Positions 61,079 through 64,000 of a stretch of DNA of 64,000 nucleotides are shown here, in pieces; the first letter of the stretch is position 1; the number at the start of each line of letters is the position of its first letter. Source of the stretch: an uncultured Myxococcales bacterium (lineage in GTDB: Bacteria; Myxococcota_A; UBA9042). Where the stretch lies: positions 1 through 64,000 of the forward strand of contig CAITYF010000051.1 of assembly GCA_903896545.1 (NCBI GenBank), in the 5' to 3' direction. The position numbers were made by a program, and so were the translations under genes. A model generated the notes under the pieces. It saw nothing but the letters and a program-made list of their open reading frames with translations, made no database searches and was not told where the DNA came from.

Positions 61079-61552
61079 ATGAGCACCCGCGACGATCAGC
61101 CACGGTCCGAGACAGCCATTCGCCCGACGACGGCCGAGGCGATGTCGATTACCGGCAACCATCGCATGACCGGACCGATTGAACGTCGCCACTCGCGTCG
61201 CGTGACGGTCGACCTGTTCGTGCAGGAAAACGACGGCGAACGCACGTGGATGCACCCGGCGACCAACCTGAGCGCGTCGGGCATCTTCATCGAGAGCCAC
61301 TCGTACTCGCTGCGCAACGCGGTGGAACGGCAGTTCATCGACCTGCAGTTTCAGTTGCCCGACAAATCGCCGCCGATTCGAGCGCGTGGGCAAGTTCTGG
61401 GCGCGCGCCGAGTCCGCGGATTTTCCCACGGTTTGGCCGTGCGCTTCCTGGAACTGTCTGACGCCGATCGCGACCGTCTGGCGGAATTCGTCTCGCGGCG
61501 TCTCGCTGCCGGTGATGGCGAAGGCCCAGAGGATCAGGCCGCGCCGACGTAA
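61079..61552 (+). CDS. PilZ domain protein
   Basis: The product is 157 residues. The RRHSRR box (about 37-42) and the NLSASGIFIE motif (about 63-72) are the PilZ c-di-GMP binding hallmarks, separated as usual by a beta strand. A basic, disordered N-terminus of about 30 residues precedes. No output domain is fused. It should bind c-di-GMP and act on motility, secretion or an envelope target. The Shine-Dalgarno is weak. It is divergent from the TPR gene across 132 bp. Confidence 0.85.
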   Translation: MSTRDDQPRSETAIRPTTAEAMSITGNHRMTGPIERRHSRRVTVDLFVQENDGERTWMHPATNLSASGIFIESHSYSLRNAVERQFIDLQFQLPDKSPPIRARGQVLGARRVRGFSHGLAVRFLELSDADRDRLAEFVSRRLAAGDGEGPEDQAAPT

Positions 61553-61616
61553 ACGGCGACGTTTGTCCAACACTCAACATGCTGACCTCAGTCCAACACC
61601 AACGCTCGTCGGTTAG

Positions 61617-61707
61617 ACCTGTCGCATTTCAGACTTGGACCGCGAGCGCGCACCTCCGGTGGCACGCCGCGGTTGGATGCGGTTTGATCGCGAACTTCGG
61701 TGAGCGT
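61617..61707. repeat. Dispersed intergenic repeat, copy B
   Basis: Second copy of the element at 135-225, in the same orientation. It shares ACCTGT, TTTCAGA, GCGAGCGCG, CCGGTG, CACGCC, GCGGTTTGATC and CGAACTTCGGT in order. It lies in the gap between the PilZ gene and mtnP, with no gene of its own. Unlike copy A it has no hairpins beside it. Confidence 0.6.
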
Positions 61708-61836
61708 GTGTCGGGGCGATTTTGCCCGGTTGGACGCCGCTTCAGTGGTTGCCGTGAGGGCGGCTTACGCCTAGACTCCGGCCGCCGTTAGCGGGACGTC
61801 GCCCACGGCATCGGCCGCGAAGCGCGAGAGGTTGCC

Positions 61837-62733
61837 ATGAATTCCAGTGTCCATCGCGTCCCGGAACACGTCGTGCTCGGCGTCATCGGCGGCAGCGGCT
61901 TGTACGAAATGCCCGGCCTGGAGCGCGTGCGTGAAGTGCGCGTCTCCACCCCGTTCGGCGACCCGTCCGACGCGCTGATCGAAGGTTGGCTCGGCTCGCA
62001 ACAGCTGTTTTTCCTGCCGCGTCACGGGCGCGGGCACCGTTTTACGCCAACGGAAGTGCCGTATCAGGCCAACATCTGGGCGCTCAAAAGCGTCGGCGTG
62101 ACGGACATTGTCTCCGTCAGCGCCGTCGGTTCGATGCGCGAGGACATTCACCCAGGCGACATGGTGCTGGTCGACCAGTTCATCGACCGCACGGTGTCGC
62201 GTCCGCGGACTTTTTTCGATCGCGGCGTCGTGGCGCACGTGGGCTTCTCGGATCCCGTCAGCCACCGCGTTCACGCGGCGTTGAAGCGCGCCTGTGAGAA
62301 GGTCCACGTGCGTCACCACAACAACGGCGCGTACGTCTGCATCGAAGGTCCGCAGTTTTCAACCCGCGCGGAATCGCACACGTTCCGCACGTGGCCGGGC
62401 GTCGCGGTCATTGGCATGACGAATCTGCCGGAAGCGCGCTTGGCGCGTGAAGCCGAGATTCCGTATGCGACGCTTGCCTTGGCGACCGACTACGATTGCT
62501 GGCATGAAGCGCACGACGCGGTCACGGTCGAGCAGGTCATCGCGACTTTGCACGCCAACATTGCAAACGCGCAGAAGATTATCCGCGCTATCGCCGCCGA
62601 TCCGCCGCACGGGCCGTGTCCGTCGCAAGAAGCGCTGAAGTTCGCCGTGATGACGGCGCCTGCTGTGATTCCCGCCGAAGCGCGTCAGCGCCTGGCTTTG
62701 TTCCTCGACAAGTACCTTCCGCCGAAAGGCTAA
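61837..62733 (+). CDS. mtnP: S-methyl-5'-thioadenosine phosphorylase
   Basis: The product is 298 residues. GAGAGG lies just before the ATG. The family landmarks are IGGSGLY near 17-23, LPRHGRGHRFTP, SVSAVGSMREDIHPGD, the active-site GPQFSTRAES segment and the DYDCWH block that separates MTA from purine phosphorylases. It cleaves methylthioadenosine made in polyamine synthesis to adenine and 5-methylthioribose-1-phosphate. A PfkB kinase follows it by 12 bp, probably in the same operon. Confidence 0.92.
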   Translation: MNSSVHRVPEHVVLGVIGGSGLYEMPGLERVREVRVSTPFGDPSDALIEGWLGSQQLFFLPRHGRGHRFTPTEVPYQANIWALKSVGVTDIVSVSAVGSMREDIHPGDMVLVDQFIDRTVSRPRTFFDRGVVAHVGFSDPVSHRVHAALKRACEKVHVRHHNNGAYVCIEGPQFSTRAESHTFRTWPGVAVIGMTNLPEARLAREAEIPYATLALATDYDCWHEAHDAVTVEQVIATLHANIANAQKIIRAIAADPPHGPCPSQEALKFAVMTAPAVIPAEARQRLALFLDKYLPPKG

Positions 62734-62745
62734 GTGGAGTTTCCC

Positions 62746-63681
62746 ATGCGTCTGCTCGTCGTTGGCTCCGTCGCCTACGATTCTGTCGAAACCGCTTACG
62801 GCAAGGTCGATCGCGCCTTGGGTGGTTCGGCTACGTTTTTTGCCATGGCGTCGTCTTTGCTCGCGCCCACGCACGTCGTGGCTGTTGTGGGCGAGGATTT
62901 TCGTCCGACCGATCTGGAGCGCCTGAAAAAGCGCGGCGTCGACACGTCGGGCATTGAGATCGTGCCGGGCGAGACGTTCCGCTGGGGCGGCGTCTACTCC
63001 AAGCACTTTGAGACGCGCTCGACGCTCTTCACCGAGCTCAACGTGTTCTCCGACTTCAAGCCGAACGTCCCGCAGCAGCACCGTTCCGCCGAGCTGGTGT
63101 TCCTCGCGAACATTCACCCCGCGCTGCAGTATGACGTGCTGGATCAGGTCGAGAAGCCGAAATTCGTCGCGCTGGACACGATGAACTTCTGGATTTCCGG
63201 CGAGCGTGAAGCGCTGGTCAAGGTGCTCGGTCGCATCGACGCGCTGTTCCTGAACGACGAGGAAGCCTACGCGCTTTCCGGCGTGGGCAACCTGCTTTTG
63301 GCGGCGCGCGAGATTCAGAAAATGGGGCCGAAGACCGTCGTCATCAAGCGTGGCGAACACGGTGCGGTTCTCTTCCACGGTGACACGATTCGTCACACGC
63401 CGGCGCTTTTGCTCGACACGGTGCGCGATCCGACCGGTGCAGGCGACACGTTCGCGGGCGGCTTCATGGGCTACCTCGCGACGCAGCCGGAAATCAACGT
63501 GACGGCGCTGGAAGGCGCGATGGTCATGGGTACGCTGGCGGCTTCAGTGAGCGTGGAAGACTTCAGCGTGGACGCGCTGGAACGCGCCGACCTGCGCTAC
63601 ATCCTGAATCGCCAGAAGACGCTGCAGCAGCTGTCGCTCCGTGCGGAACTGGATGAAGCGGCGCTACTCAAAGGTCGCTAG
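62746..63681 (+). CDS. PfkB family sugar or nucleoside kinase
   Basis: The product is 311 residues. GGAG lies 6 nt before the ATG. The C-terminal signature RDPTGAGDTFAGGFMGYLA near 230-250 is the PfkB anion-hole and catalytic Asp motif. An early GGSATFFAMASS block matches the first PfkB signature. The phosphorylated substrate is not clear; adenosine, ribose or another furanose are possible. Its place after mtnP suggests a role in nucleoside or methylthioribose salvage, which is inference. Confidence 0.88.
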   Translation: MRLLVVGSVAYDSVETAYGKVDRALGGSATFFAMASSLLAPTHVVAVVGEDFRPTDLERLKKRGVDTSGIEIVPGETFRWGGVYSKHFETRSTLFTELNVFSDFKPNVPQQHRSAELVFLANIHPALQYDVLDQVEKPKFVALDTMNFWISGEREALVKVLGRIDALFLNDEEAYALSGVGNLLLAAREIQKMGPKTVVIKRGEHGAVLFHGDTIRHTPALLLDTVRDPTGAGDTFAGGFMGYLATQPEINVTALEGAMVMGTLAASVSVEDFSVDALERADLRYILNRQKTLQQLSLRAELDEAALLKGR

Positions 63682-63693
63682 TGGAGGCTGAAG

Positions 63694-64000
63694 ATGGCTG
63701 GAAACACGCAGACGACGCCAAAATGGCTGGACTTGCTGAGCAATCCGCAGGTCTCCCAAGCCATGGGGCGGCTCGTGCGGCTGCGTGCGCCCAAGCCGGT
63801 GCTTCAGGCGGCGATTCGGACGTTTTGTAAGATCTACGACGTCGATCTGGGTGAAGCAGAGCGTTCGCTGAGCGATTTTGCGACGTTTCAGGAGTTCTTC
63901 ACGCGGCGGCTCAAGCCCGGCGCGCGGGAGGTCGACCACTCTGCGGGCGTGCTGCCGTCGCCTTCAGACGGCGTACTGTCGATCAGCGGATCGTTGGCCA
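63694..64000 (+). CDS. psd: Phosphatidylserine decarboxylase, N-terminal part
   Basis: The frame opens at an ATG 6 nt after GGAGG and runs off the window after about 102 residues. FATFQEFFTRRLKPGARE, followed by LPSPSDGVLSISG, is the Psd proenzyme signature that precedes the autocleaved Gly-Ser site, which lies beyond the window. Psd makes phosphatidylethanolamine from phosphatidylserine at the membrane. It may be co-transcribed with the PfkB gene 12 bp upstream. Confidence 0.85.
   Translation, partial: MAGNTQTTPKWLDLLSNPQVSQAMGRLVRLRAPKPVLQAAIRTFCKIYDVDLGEAERSLSDFATFQEFFTRRLKPGAREVDHSAGVLPSPSDGVLSISGSLA

Overview
The window is GC-rich, densely coded chromosomal DNA with about 50 protein genes, one tRNA and few gaps. 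It looks like a Myxococcota-type (former deltaproteobacterial) genome. The reasons are a eukaryote-like Ser/Thr kinase, a near-consensus sigma-54 promoter, many lipoproteins with Asp-rich N-terminal linkers and Cys-rich CTxDxC repeats, ether-lipid genes and an IgGFc-binding-type surface protein. I see no phage, transposase, integrase or CRISPR array. The phylum call is inference from gene content.

Layout. 1-4 kb: three hairpins and a dispersed repeat, then a Ser/Thr kinase translationally coupled to an APC permease. 4-11.7 kb: a large Cys-rich lipoprotein behind a sigma-54 promoter, an EF-G paralogue, an orphan helical protein, a zinc-ribbon membrane protein and a Kazal/S74-like lipoprotein. 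11.7-17.5 kb: an ether-lipid operon with AGPS, a fused fatty acyl-CoA reductase/GNPAT-like acyltransferase and an extended SDR. 17.7-20 kb: thioredoxin-like lipoprotein, SDR and inositol monophosphatase. 20-23.6 kb: an unknown protein, a protein with two complete radical SAM domains and an ICMT-like methyltransferase. 23.6-29 kb: two outer-membrane barrels, an LRR-like lipoprotein, PlsX, an APP1/HAD-like protein and a DUF423 protein. 29-40.4 kb: a small barrel, PdxB, an EVE protein, an IgGFc-type lipoprotein, an AMACR/GT-C/oxidoreductase operon, FadL and a rhodanese lipoprotein. 40.4-46.2 kb: a complete MalK/E/F/G-type ABC importer, whose MalF has a long N-terminal extension, followed by a methyltransferase. 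46.2-55.6 kb: more surface proteins, a 21-bp periodic repeat, a possible restriction-modification remnant, a SEC-C protein, a DUF4139 lipoprotein and an OPA-type transporter. 55.6-64 kb: tRNA-Ala(GGC) with its own promoter and terminator, a 1326-residue mosaic lipoprotein, a TPR protein, a PilZ protein, a second copy of the dispersed repeat, then MtnP, a PfkB kinase and the start of phosphatidylserine decarboxylase.

Two themes recur. The first is the envelope: eleven predicted lipoproteins and several beta-barrels, none of the lipoproteins with Asp directly after the lipidated Cys. The second is lipid metabolism: FAR-GNPAT/AGPS, PlsX, AMACR, FadL and Psd. The strongest candidates for new biology are the FAR-GNPAT fusion beside AGPS, the double radical SAM protein with its ICMT neighbour, the 21-bp periodic repeat and the MalF-like permease with an extracytoplasmic N-terminal region.
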